In this document: piece by piece, positions 42,688 to 51,319 of the stretch | How the letters are laid out: each line of letters starts with the position of its first letter | How positions within the stretch are numbered: position 1 is the stretch's first letter | NCBI GenBank assembly: GCA_900316415.1 | Contig: ONCV01000014.1 | Location: forward strand, 25,147 to 89,146 | Source of the DNA: an uncultured Eubacteriales bacterium | GTDB taxonomy: Bacteria > Bacillota > Clostridia > Christensenellales > Aristaeellaceae | Direction of reading: 5' to 3' | Length of the DNA stretch: 64,000 nt | Program-made: the position numbers and the translations under genes | Notes under the pieces: model-generated | Databases searched by the model: none | What the model was told of the DNA's origin: nothing | The model's input: the letters and a program-made list of their open reading frames with translations, nothing else

Positions 42688-44122
42688 ATTCGATGGGAAC
42701 GCGCCGCAGGAGGCGGCCCCGGGCGTCCGTAACGATGCGCTGCCCGCAGGGGAAACGCCCCAGCGTTTTTCCGTCCGCCCGGATTTCCGCCGAGGAACCG
42801 TTGTTCCGGATCGCGTAGCGCCGGCCGCAGAAGGACGCGTCATATTCGCAGGGTTCGCCGCTTCCCAGGCTGAACCAGACCTCTCCCAGATGCGGATGAA
42901 TGCCGTACCGGTGGGCAATATACTCCAGCGCCGCCAGCATCGTGGGGCCGTAGGCGTCCTGGATGGGCTCCCCGCTGTCTTCCCGGACCGGCTGATGGGT
43001 CACGGCGTGCACCAGGGAAGCCCGGCCGGTGAAGGGATCAAACTGCTGGGGGAAACGGTATCCGTTCTCCGCGATGGTCTGGATCAGCTTTTGCTCCAGC
43101 TTTCCGACCAGGGAATGATATCCATAGTTCTCCAGCGCCAGAATGGCCCGCTGCCAGGTCAGCCCCTCCGGCTGTCCGCTCCAGTTGTTTTCCGGCCGGT
43201 TGCGGAAGGCCGGATCGCTGACTGAAACGCTCGGCAGGGGGAAGGGCGTCCAGAATTCCCGCGGATTCAGCAGATGCTCCTTCACGAACCGGTCCGCCAT
43301 GTCCTGGGAAACGGAGCCCCAGTACATGCAGCGCAGCGTGTTGTGGCACAGAATGTCGATCCGGTTTCCGTTCCGGTCGCGGTCAAAGAGGGCACCCCGC
43401 CGCTCATCCCATAGTCCGCTTCGCAGCGTTTCCGCGACCCGGGCCGCCTTTTCGCGCCATTCCTCCTCCCGCCCGTCGCCCAGGATCCGGCTGATCCGGG
43501 CCAGGGTATCCCGGCAGGCATAGCTCCAGCTCGTCACGTCCATGCTGGCCATGGGGACGACGCGGTATCCCCGGGGCGGTTCGTCCTCCGTCCACCAGCA
43601 CGGGGCATCCCCATAGCGCAGCGCCAGATCCTCCCCCGTGTCGTATACGCAGAAGGATTCGAGAAGCCCGTCCCCGTTGCTGTCCCGGGTGCGCCACAGG
43701 CATTCGTCGAAGCGGCGCAGCGTGTCCTGCAGCTGAAGCAGGTATTCCCGGCTCTCCCCCGTCAGGTAATACAGATTCAGCGCATGAAACGGGAAACAGA
43801 ACCCCTGATATTTGTTGAACTGGGCTTCGACCCGCCCCTCCGTGCACTGAATCGAGCCGGGGATCCTTCCGTCCGCCCGCTGATGCTTCATGAACAGCAG
43901 GCAGTTGTTCGCGGCAGCCTCCAGATTCCGCAGCGCGTACATTTCCCCGCCCATGGGCTGCGTTTCCAGCCAGATCTTTTCATATCCGCCGCCCTCCACC
44001 AGGACCAGATCGTCCCCGAAATACTTCAGGTTCTGCAGGCATTTTTTCTCCGCCCGGTCATAAACCCCCTGAAGCGTGTCGCTGCGGCAGGAAAACGAAA
44101 CCCCCGTTTCCATCGTCATCAT
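42686..44122 (-). CDS. (Alpha/alpha)6-barrel glycoside hydrolase, trehalase/MGH1-like
   Basis: 478 aa, no signal peptide. The body (about 20-400) is a helical toroid with motifs of the trehalase/GH63/mannosylglycerate-hydrolase-like clan: DSNGDGLLES (acidic loop), DVTSWSYACRDTLARI, and NNWSGQPEGLTWQRAILALENYGY, the equivalent of the YWRGP-W-N-Y stretch. A small C-terminal beta domain (about 400-478) follows. Substrate not predictable; an oligosaccharide from plant material or a glycan is likely given the surrounding GH43, GH31 and GH105 genes. Three possible ATG starts at 44111-44122. Confidence 0.78.
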   Translation of the reverse strand: MMTMETGVSFSCRSDTLQGVYDRAEKKCLQNLKYFGDDLVLVEGGGYEKIWLETQPMGGEMYALRNLEAAANNCLLFMKHQRADGRIPGSIQCTEGRVEAQFNKYQGFCFPFHALNLYYLTGESREYLLQLQDTLRRFDECLWRTRDSNGDGLLESFCVYDTGEDLALRYGDAPCWWTEDEPPRGYRVVPMASMDVTSWSYACRDTLARISRILGDGREEEWREKAARVAETLRSGLWDERRGALFDRDRNGNRIDILCHNTLRCMYWGSVSQDMADRFVKEHLLNPREFWTPFPLPSVSVSDPAFRNRPENNWSGQPEGLTWQRAILALENYGYHSLVGKLEQKLIQTIAENGYRFPQQFDPFTGRASLVHAVTHQPVREDSGEPIQDAYGPTMLAALEYIAHRYGIHPHLGEVWFSLGSGEPCEYDASFCGRRYAIRNNGSSAEIRADGKTLGRFPCGQRIVTDARGRLLRRVPIE

Positions 44123-44185
44123 CCTGTTCTCCCTTCTCCATCCCCGGGGCGGAATGGCTCCGCCGTGCCGGAAAAGCCGGGAAGC

Positions 44186-44214
44186 GCTTGCTCCCCGGCG
44201 CGGTCAGCGATATA
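44186..44214 (+). promoter_or_regulatory. Promoter of the GH43 gene
   Basis: TTGCTC (44186-44191), 17-bp spacer, perfect TATAAT (44209-44214), 30 bp before the ATG. Confidence 0.75.
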
Positions 44215-44244
44215 ATTTCCTCCGGGAAAGAGAGGTGACGCGCG

Positions 44245-45105
44245 ATGCGCACGGAGGAAATCAACATTCGTGACCCGTTTGTGCTGCTGCGGGACGGAAT
44301 CTATTATCTGTACGGAACCCGCGGGGCGACCTGCTGGGGGCCGGCCAGCGGCTTTGATGTATATACCAGCCTGGATCTGCAGGAATGGGAGGGACCCCTT
44401 CCCTGCTTTGAAAACGACGGAACCTTCTGGGCGGATCGGAACTACTGGGCGCCGGAGGTGCATCCCTGGAAGGATGCCTGGTATATGTTCGCCAGTTTCA
44501 AAAGCGAATCCCGGCATCGCGGAACGGCCATTCTCCGGGCGGACTCGCCGCGGGGACCCTTTGTTCCCTGGTCCGATGGCCCGGTGACCCCGGACGCCTG
44601 GGAATGCCTGGACGGCACCTTTCACGTCGACACGGACGGCACGCCCTGGATGGTTTTCTGCCATGAATGGGTGCAGGCGGGGGACGGGGAAATTCTGGCC
44701 CTGCCGCTGAGGGCGGACCTCCGGGGTCCCGCCGGAGAGCCGGTGCTGCTGTTCCGGGCTTCCGAGGCGGGCTGGGCCCGGCGGGTGCGTCATTCCTCCG
44801 GCATGGAGGGATATGTGACGGACGGTCCCTTCCTCTGGCGCGCGGAGGACGGGCGGCTGCTCTGCCTCTGGTCCTCCCTGTCCGCCTCCGGATATACCCA
44901 GGGGCTTGCCGTTTCAGACACCGGGCGGGTCCGCGGCCATTTCTCCCAGCTGCCTCCCCTCTTTGACCGGGACGGCGGCCATGGCATGCTTTTTCGGGCG
45001 AAGGACGGAACGCTGATGCTGACCCTTCATACGCCCAACGAGCATCTGAAGGAGCATCCGGTGTTCCTCCCGGTTACGCTTCCGGACGGGATGTCCCGGA
45101 CGTAG
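44245..45105 (+). CDS. GH43 family glycosidase
   Basis: 286 aa, single five-bladed beta-propeller without signal peptide. Expected to act as arabinofuranosidase or beta-xylosidase on imported oligomers. Catalytic set: base D10 in IRDPFV, pKa-modulating D123 in CLDGTFHVD, acid E141 in FCHEWV. Blade signature YYLYGT and NYWAPEVHPW. No accessory beta-sandwich domain. Its last 32 bp overlap the 3' end of the opposing GGDEF-EAL gene. Confidence 0.9.
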   Translation: MRTEEINIRDPFVLLRDGIYYLYGTRGATCWGPASGFDVYTSLDLQEWEGPLPCFENDGTFWADRNYWAPEVHPWKDAWYMFASFKSESRHRGTAILRADSPRGPFVPWSDGPVTPDAWECLDGTFHVDTDGTPWMVFCHEWVQAGDGEILALPLRADLRGPAGEPVLLFRASEAGWARRVRHSSGMEGYVTDGPFLWRAEDGRLLCLWSSLSASGYTQGLAVSDTGRVRGHFSQLPPLFDRDGGHGMLFRAKDGTLMLTLHTPNEHLKEHPVFLPVTLPDGMSRT

Positions 45106-47437
45106 CCGCTTCCGCCTGCTCTCCCTGCAGCGGATCATCCGTATTGCTGATGCCGATCACGATATACTCTTCGTGCCCCGCATTCGTAATCCGGATCACC
45201 TTGCAGCAGATATGAACCGGGTTCCGGTCAAACATCAGCCGATAGGACACGGAGAAGGGTTTGCCGCCCGCGGTCTTCTCCATCAGCCGGTCCTTCTCCC
45301 AGACGGAGAGGGCCTTTTTCAGGTCGTCCGGATGAACCAGGCGGCGCACCTCCTTGCGGCATTTCTCGAAGAATCCGCTTCCTCTCCGTTCCGCCTGAAA
45401 CTCCTGGTTTCCGGCGCCGCGGCTGTATTCGATGAACTCGTCGCTATCCGTGTTCACCAGATAGATGCTGTAATAATCCCGGGACAGGGCCTGGATCAGG
45501 AAGGCGCCGGTGCCGGAATCTTCGGGCTGTCCGGATACGGTCTCCGGCGGCGCGTCCGGAGCAGAAACGTCCGGATGCGCTGCTTTAACGGCCGGAGCGG
45601 AGCTTTCTCCGTTCTTCCCGTACTTTGCCGCTTTCTCCGGAATGCCGGCGGATTTCTCCTGCGGAGCCTCCCCGCCGAAACGGGCCCGGGCGCCGTTCCG
45701 GGCGGGCAGCGCCTCGGAGGCCGGGCCGCTGCCTTCCATCCGGTTTTTCTTTTCCGCCACAAAGGCGCTGAATTCCTCCGGCGGAACCGGGCGGGAGAAG
45801 TAATACCCCTGCACAATATCGCAGCCCATGGCCTTCAGGGCATCCAGCTGCTCCCGGGTTTCCACGCCCTCCGCGATCACGGGCACGCCCAGATAATCCG
45901 CGATGTCGATAATCAGCTCGAGCATGCGCACATCGCCGTTTCCGTTGAAGGCGTTGCGGACAAACATCATATCCAGCTTCAGCGCGTCGATGGGCAGGTT
46001 GGAGATCATTCCGAGGGAGGAATACCCCGTGCCGAAATCGTCCATTTCCACCTTCAGCCCGATCTCCCGCAGGGCATTCACCGCGGACACAATGAAATCC
46101 GCGTCGTCGGTATAGGCGGATTCGGTGATCTCCAACAGCAGATCCTCCGGCTCCAGGCGGTTTTCCCGTAGCAGATCCGCAAAGGTGTCGACTAGATGGG
46201 GATCGAACATGTCCACGCGGGAAACGTTGACGGATACCGGCACGGAAAGGCCGTATTCTTCTTTCCAGCGCCGGACCTGCGCCGCCGTCTCCCTCCAGAC
46301 ATAATGATCCAGCTTCTGGATCATCCCGTTGCTCTCAAACAGCGGAATAAACACGCCCGGGCTGACCAGACCGAGTCGGGGATGCTGCCAGCGTACCAGC
46401 GCCTCCGCGCTGCTCAGAATGGGCTGTTCCGGCCGGATGTCGAACTTGGGCTGATAGTAAACCCGGAACTGTCCTTCCCGGATGGCGGCATCGAATTCCT
46501 CCACCAGCTGCTCGGAAAACAGTTCCCTTTCATGCAGCTTTTCATCATAGAAGGAAACGTTCTGCGTATAGTTGCTGCGCACCGTATCGGCCGCGGCCTT
46601 GGCCCGGTCGAAGCGCTGCTCCAGATCGATTCCCTTGTCGGCCCGGGGATAAACCCCCATCCGGAGCCGGACGCGCTTCATGGCGTTTCCCTCATCCTCC
46701 AGCCGGGAGGACAGGTCGTCCAGGATCCGCTGATAGTCCTCCCGGTGCGGGCAATAGATCATGAAGGTATCCGCTTCGCGGCGGCAGACGATGCCTCCGG
46801 ATCCCTGGACCGCCTCCCGAAGCAGTCCGCTGATCCGCCGGAGCATCTGATCCGCGTAGGCCCGGCCGTAGCGCTCGTTCAGAATATGGAAATGGTTCAC
46901 ATCCACGACGATGGCATCCATGGGAACGCTCTTGTGATGCTGGTCAAAGCTGGCCGCATAGCTGTAAAAGTATTCCCGGTTGTACAGCCCCGTCAGCGGA
47001 TCCCGCTCCGTGCTTCGGATGATTTTGCGGTCCTCGGACAGCTCGATGATCCGGCGGATTCGGGCCAGCACGATATCCCGGCGGGGATAGGGCTTGGGAA
47101 TGAAATCCAGGGCTCCCAGCTCCAGGCAGGCCACCTCCGCCTCCTGATCCGCGGTCATGACCATCACCGGAATCCGGGAGAGCGCCGCGTCCTCCGCCAG
47201 CAGCTTCAGCACCACCATGCCCGTCATGACCGGCATCTGCAGATCCAGCAGGATCAGCGCCAGCGACTCCTGATGCCTTCGGCTCTGCTCCACGGCCTCC
47301 CGGCCGTCCGCCGCATAGATCAGTTCGTAATCGTTCTTCAGCAGTTCTCCCAGGATCTCCCGGTTAATCATTTCATCGTCCGCAATCAGTACAAGCTTCT
47401 TCGTGTGCAACGGAAGCCTGGATGGATTCTTCGGCAT
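45074..47437 (-). CDS. REC - degenerate GGDEF - EAL - PAS-like cyclic-di-GMP protein
   Basis: About 787 aa, soluble. A receiver (residues about 15-130, phospho-Asp in LILLDLQMP) leads to a GGDEF fold (about 145-300) whose active motif is RREADTF instead of GG[DE]EF, so cyclase activity is unlikely. The EAL domain (about 315-560) keeps SAEALVRW, NVSRVD, EITES, MDDFGTGYSSL, KLD and EGVET and should hydrolyse c-di-GMP. An Ala/Pro-rich linker and a PAS-like domain (about 650-770) end it. Start set at 47437 because AGGAGG lies eight bases upstream; an ATG at 47461 with GGAGG eleven bases upstream is possible. Downstream of the sensor kinase in the same run, so probably its output. Confidence 0.9.
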   Translation of the reverse strand: MPKNPSRLPLHTKKLVLIADDEMINREILGELLKNDYELIYAADGREAVEQSRRHQESLALILLDLQMPVMTGMVVLKLLAEDAALSRIPVMVMTADQEAEVACLELGALDFIPKPYPRRDIVLARIRRIIELSEDRKIIRSTERDPLTGLYNREYFYSYAASFDQHHKSVPMDAIVVDVNHFHILNERYGRAYADQMLRRISGLLREAVQGSGGIVCRREADTFMIYCPHREDYQRILDDLSSRLEDEGNAMKRVRLRMGVYPRADKGIDLEQRFDRAKAAADTVRSNYTQNVSFYDEKLHERELFSEQLVEEFDAAIREGQFRVYYQPKFDIRPEQPILSSAEALVRWQHPRLGLVSPGVFIPLFESNGMIQKLDHYVWRETAAQVRRWKEEYGLSVPVSVNVSRVDMFDPHLVDTFADLLRENRLEPEDLLLEITESAYTDDADFIVSAVNALREIGLKVEMDDFGTGYSSLGMISNLPIDALKLDMMFVRNAFNGNGDVRMLELIIDIADYLGVPVIAEGVETREQLDALKAMGCDIVQGYYFSRPVPPEEFSAFVAEKKNRMEGSGPASEALPARNGARARFGGEAPQEKSAGIPEKAAKYGKNGESSAPAVKAAHPDVSAPDAPPETVSGQPEDSGTGAFLIQALSRDYYSIYLVNTDSDEFIEYSRGAGNQEFQAERRGSGFFEKCRKEVRRLVHPDDLKKALSVWEKDRLMEKTAGGKPFSVSYRLMFDRNPVHICCKVIRITNAGHEEYIVIGISNTDDPLQGEQAEAATSGTSRPEA

Positions 47438-47488
47438 CTTCTGCTCCTCCTGTCCCTTCATGGCCGTCTTTTCCTCCGGTGGCTCAAA

Positions 47489-50400
47489 TCATCCGTTTTC
47501 CTTTTTCCGTTCGTCCGCTTCCCAGATCAGTTCCTCCATCGTCTCATACAGGCGCTCCGGTTCCACCGGCTTCGACAGATGGGCGTTCATGCCCACCTGC
47601 AGGGAGCGCTGTACATCTTCATCAAAGGCGTTGGCGGTCATGGCGATGATCGGGATCGTCTTCGCGTCCGGCCTGTCCATGGCGCGAATGGCGGCGGTGG
47701 CCTCCAGGCCGTCCATCTCCGGCATGCGGACGTCCATCAGGATCGCGTCATAATGGCCGATTTCGCTCTCGGCGAACCTCTGCACGGCCAGCCGGCCGTT
47801 CTCCGCGTGATCGATTTCCGCCTCCCGCATCCGGATGATTTCCTTCATGATCTCCGCATTGATCATCACGTCCTCCGCCAGCAGGATATGTCGCCCCTTC
47901 AGGTCGGCCCGCTTTTTCTCCCGATACAGGCTCAAGTTGTTTTTCCGGGCGATGCGTTCAAACTCATCCATCACATTGGAGGAGAACAGAGGCTTGGCCA
48001 GGAAGCCGTCCACGCCCGCATGCAGCGCCTCGTCCATGATCTCATCCCAGTTGAAGGCCGTCAGAATAATGACCGTGGTTTCCCGGTCGTACCTTTTCCG
48101 GATCTCCTCTGCCAGCTTCACGCCGTCCATTTCCGGCATTTTCCAGTCCAGCAGCACCAGATTGTAGGGCTCATGCTTGGTATGCTGAACTTCCAGCATC
48201 TTCAGCGCTTCCCTTCCGGACAGGCAGGTATCCGCCTGGACGCCGGCCTCATCCAGCACGATCCGGGCATGCTCGGCATCGATCTCTGAATCGTCCACGA
48301 CCAGCACCCTCATCTCCCCGGGATTCAGCCGGTCAGCGGCCCCTTCCGGACGGTCGCTGTTGGTCAGCGGGATCACCACGGTAAACTCCGTTCCCCGGCC
48401 CTTCTCGGACTGAACGGAAATGGTGCCGTTCATCATCTCAACGATGCTCTTCGTGATCGCCATGCCCAGCCCCGTGCTGCCGTATTTGCTGCTGCGGCTG
48501 CTGTCCTCCTGGGAAAAGGCGTCAAAGATCTTCGGAAGGTATTCCGCCTCCATGCCGATTCCGGTGTCCCGGATCGTGAAGCGGATTGTGGACTGCTTTT
48601 CATATTGGGCGGCGCGCTCCACAATCAGCGTCACGCTGCCCGGGGCGTCCGTAAACTTGATGGCGTTGGAGAGGATGTTGATCAGCACCTGCTTCAGCTT
48701 CATGTCGTCGCCGATGTAGGCGTCGCTGACGCCGCCGATCACCTGACATTCGTACTTCAGGCCTTTCTCCCCGCATTGGGACATGACCATGGTGTTGATC
48801 TGCTCCAGCATGCCGCTGAAGGAGAACTCCTCCCTGCGGATGACCAGACGCCCGGACTCGATCCGGCTCATATCCAGGATATCATTGATCAGCCCCAGCA
48901 GGTGGCGCGCGCTTCCCCCGATCTTTTCCAGATAGTCCCGGGTGGTTTCCGGCAGGGTTTCATCCCGGAGCGCCAGGCTGTCCAGGCCGATGATCGCGTT
49001 CATGGGTGTCCGGATCTCGTGGCTCATGTTGGACAGGAAGGCAGTCTTGGCCCTGTTCGCCTGCTCCGCCGCCTCCAGCGCCTCCGCCAGCGCCCGGTTT
49101 TTGGCCAGCGTTTCCCGCATCTCGTTGTCAATCACCGTCAGGCCGAGGCCCACCGCGTGAACCAGATGATCGTCCCGGTCCTCCGCGTGCCGGACGCCGG
49201 CCATGCGGATCATCTCGTAATATTCCTTTCCCCCGCGCCGGGCCAGGTATCGGTAGGCAATGATGGGCTCACTCTCCAGGGCCCGGCGCACATGATCCGG
49301 ATCGATAAAGCGCAGGAAATCCTCCCGATAGCTTTCTTCGACCGCGTGCTCCGCATACCAGGTAAAGCGCTCCAGATAGCGGAAGTGAACGCCTTCGGGG
49401 GTCTGCTCCGGATCGGTGGGGTCCGCCCGGTAGCAGACGCCGTCGTTCTGATCCAGATCCACATGGTATACGCACCGGTAGTCGGACGCCATGGCGGTGA
49501 TCATCCGGTCCTGCTGCTCCCGGCGGGATTGCTGCTCCAGCAGCTTCTCCTGCAGGGTGATGCGCTCCTCCAGCTCGTTCTGCTTGGCCTGCCTGCTTTC
49601 TTCCAGTTCCGCGTTGGCCTGCTCCAGCGCACTGCGTGCCATGGCCTCATGGTTCAGTTCCCGCTTCGACCGTTTCCGGTCGCGGATCAGAAACAGAATC
49701 ACCAGGGAGGCCGCCCCGAGGAGGAAGCTGCCGAAGAAGGGCATATTCTCAAGGATAAAATCCTGAGCCGTGACGGAATACAGCTGTCCCGTATACCGGA
49801 AGGCCAGATTCTGCGCGTAGTCCGAGCCGAGCACGCTGATTCCGCGGTTCAGCAGGCGCAGCAGTCCCGCGTTCCCGCCGCGGACTCCGAAGCACCGGTC
49901 GTCATTGTGCGATGTCTGCAGCAGGGAAAGGTTGCTGTATTTTCTGTTTCGCAGAATATCATTGGCCCGAAGTCCGTTGAGGGTTGTGCAGCAGGCCTTC
50001 CCCTCGCTGACAGCCTTCAGGCAGTCATCAATGGAGGGATAGAAGGAGATCTCCGCCCCGGGATAGTAGGTCAGCACAAAGCAGCGCTGCATGCCGTTGT
50101 TTCCGTTCACGGCGAAGTGCTTCACGGTCTCCTCGGTGTATTCTCCCTTGTGAACCAGCTCCGTGACGGTGGAGACCACCGGCGTGGACTGAAACACGCC
50201 GCTTTCCTCCAGATAGAACAGCCCGCCGCCCACCGGGAACGCGGTATCGATTTCTCCGCTTCCCAGCGCGGCAACCATCCGGTCATAGCTGTCATATCCT
50301 GTATAGGAAGCCCGGAGCCTCTCCAGGCCGAGCTTCTCCAGCAGCCGCGGAACAAGATCCTTCACCAGGCCGTTGGGCTTCCCGTCCTCTCCCGTATCGC

Positions 50401-51274
50401 TGTAGGGAAGATAATGGTTCAGATACCCGACATGCAGCTCCGTATGGGAGGAAAGCCATTCCTTCTCCGCTCCGGACAGCTCCCGGCTGAAGATGCTGGA
50501 GGGATAATACTTGCTGCGAAGGAAGTAGAAAAAGTTCGGCTCATTCAAGGCAAGCTCCGCCTGGGCCTCGTTCAGCCGCTCCAGCAGATCCGGCCGGGAC
50601 CTGCTGACGCAGAGGTAATAATCCGATACGCCGAAAGAGTACAGCAACCGGGCGTGCTCCCGCCCATAGGCTCCGTCCCCCTCCGCGGCAAGAACGTCAA
50701 TCTCTCCCCGGTCGAAGGCCGCGAACAGGGGGGCGTAATCCTGGAAGAACCGAACTTCCGCCCGGATCCCCTGGCGCTGCAGAAACACCTGCAGCGCGGC
50801 AGCCATGGCGCTTTCTAGCACGCCGATTTTTCTTCCGTTCAGGGTGGCCGGATCGGAGGTCAGGGAGGCGTCCGCGTCGTGGCAGACAAGAAGATAGCTC
50901 TCCGTGCCCATGGGTTCGTCGGGATATCCGATCAGCTTCTCCCGATCCTCCTGTCGGGCCAGGCCGGCCAGAAAATCGATTTTCCCCTCCGTCAGCATCT
51001 GATACAGCTCGCCGAATTCGCCGTACACATACTGATACTTCCATCCGGTGTATTCGGACAGCTTCTGAAGGTATTCATAGGCATACCCGGTTTTTACCGC
51101 GCCATCCCGGGCGCCTTCCTGGAACACCTCGTTTTCATAGTATCCCACCCGCACGGAGCGTTCCTCCGGGCCTGCCCCGGCGGCTGAACCCGGCAAATGC
51201 AGCGCTCCGATCAGCAGCGCGGCGAGCAGCATTCCCAGGAACCCCGCCCGGATACGGAACCTGATTCGGCACAT
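47489..51274 (-). CDS. Hybrid sensor histidine kinase with two periplasmic binding domains
   Basis: 1261 aa. Signal peptide/anchor (1-31), two type-3 solute-binding domains outside (about 40-270 and 285-520), membrane helix (about 527-549) and coiled coil, PAS-like domain (about 600-715), HisKA with H752 in SHEIRTPMN, HATPase (about 855-970; NILSNAIKFT, DTGIGM, GLGMAI), then two receivers (about 985-1110, LLDWKMPEMDG; and 1130-1250, LMDVRMPEMDG). BvgS/EvgS-like layout: a small extracellular ligand such as an amino acid or peptide is likely sensed. Between the NRPS (45 bp upstream) and the GGDEF-EAL gene, so it may respond to the NRPS product. Confidence 0.93.
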   Translation of the reverse strand: MCRIRFRIRAGFLGMLLAALLIGALHLPGSAAGAGPEERSVRVGYYENEVFQEGARDGAVKTGYAYEYLQKLSEYTGWKYQYVYGEFGELYQMLTEGKIDFLAGLARQEDREKLIGYPDEPMGTESYLLVCHDADASLTSDPATLNGRKIGVLESAMAAALQVFLQRQGIRAEVRFFQDYAPLFAAFDRGEIDVLAAEGDGAYGREHARLLYSFGVSDYYLCVSRSRPDLLERLNEAQAELALNEPNFFYFLRSKYYPSSIFSRELSGAEKEWLSSHTELHVGYLNHYLPYSDTGEDGKPNGLVKDLVPRLLEKLGLERLRASYTGYDSYDRMVAALGSGEIDTAFPVGGGLFYLEESGVFQSTPVVSTVTELVHKGEYTEETVKHFAVNGNNGMQRCFVLTYYPGAEISFYPSIDDCLKAVSEGKACCTTLNGLRANDILRNRKYSNLSLLQTSHNDDRCFGVRGGNAGLLRLLNRGISVLGSDYAQNLAFRYTGQLYSVTAQDFILENMPFFGSFLLGAASLVILFLIRDRKRSKRELNHEAMARSALEQANAELEESRQAKQNELEERITLQEKLLEQQSRREQQDRMITAMASDYRCVYHVDLDQNDGVCYRADPTDPEQTPEGVHFRYLERFTWYAEHAVEESYREDFLRFIDPDHVRRALESEPIIAYRYLARRGGKEYYEMIRMAGVRHAEDRDDHLVHAVGLGLTVIDNEMRETLAKNRALAEALEAAEQANRAKTAFLSNMSHEIRTPMNAIIGLDSLALRDETLPETTRDYLEKIGGSARHLLGLINDILDMSRIESGRLVIRREEFSFSGMLEQINTMVMSQCGEKGLKYECQVIGGVSDAYIGDDMKLKQVLINILSNAIKFTDAPGSVTLIVERAAQYEKQSTIRFTIRDTGIGMEAEYLPKIFDAFSQEDSSRSSKYGSTGLGMAITKSIVEMMNGTISVQSEKGRGTEFTVVIPLTNSDRPEGAADRLNPGEMRVLVVDDSEIDAEHARIVLDEAGVQADTCLSGREALKMLEVQHTKHEPYNLVLLDWKMPEMDGVKLAEEIRKRYDRETTVIILTAFNWDEIMDEALHAGVDGFLAKPLFSSNVMDEFERIARKNNLSLYREKKRADLKGRHILLAEDVMINAEIMKEIIRMREAEIDHAENGRLAVQRFAESEIGHYDAILMDVRMPEMDGLEATAAIRAMDRPDAKTIPIIAMTANAFDEDVQRSLQVGMNAHLSKPVEPERLYETMEELIWEADERKKENG

Positions 51275-51319
51275 CCTGTCCTTCCCACCTTCCTGTATAT
51301 ACGATGGTTTTGTCCCTGA

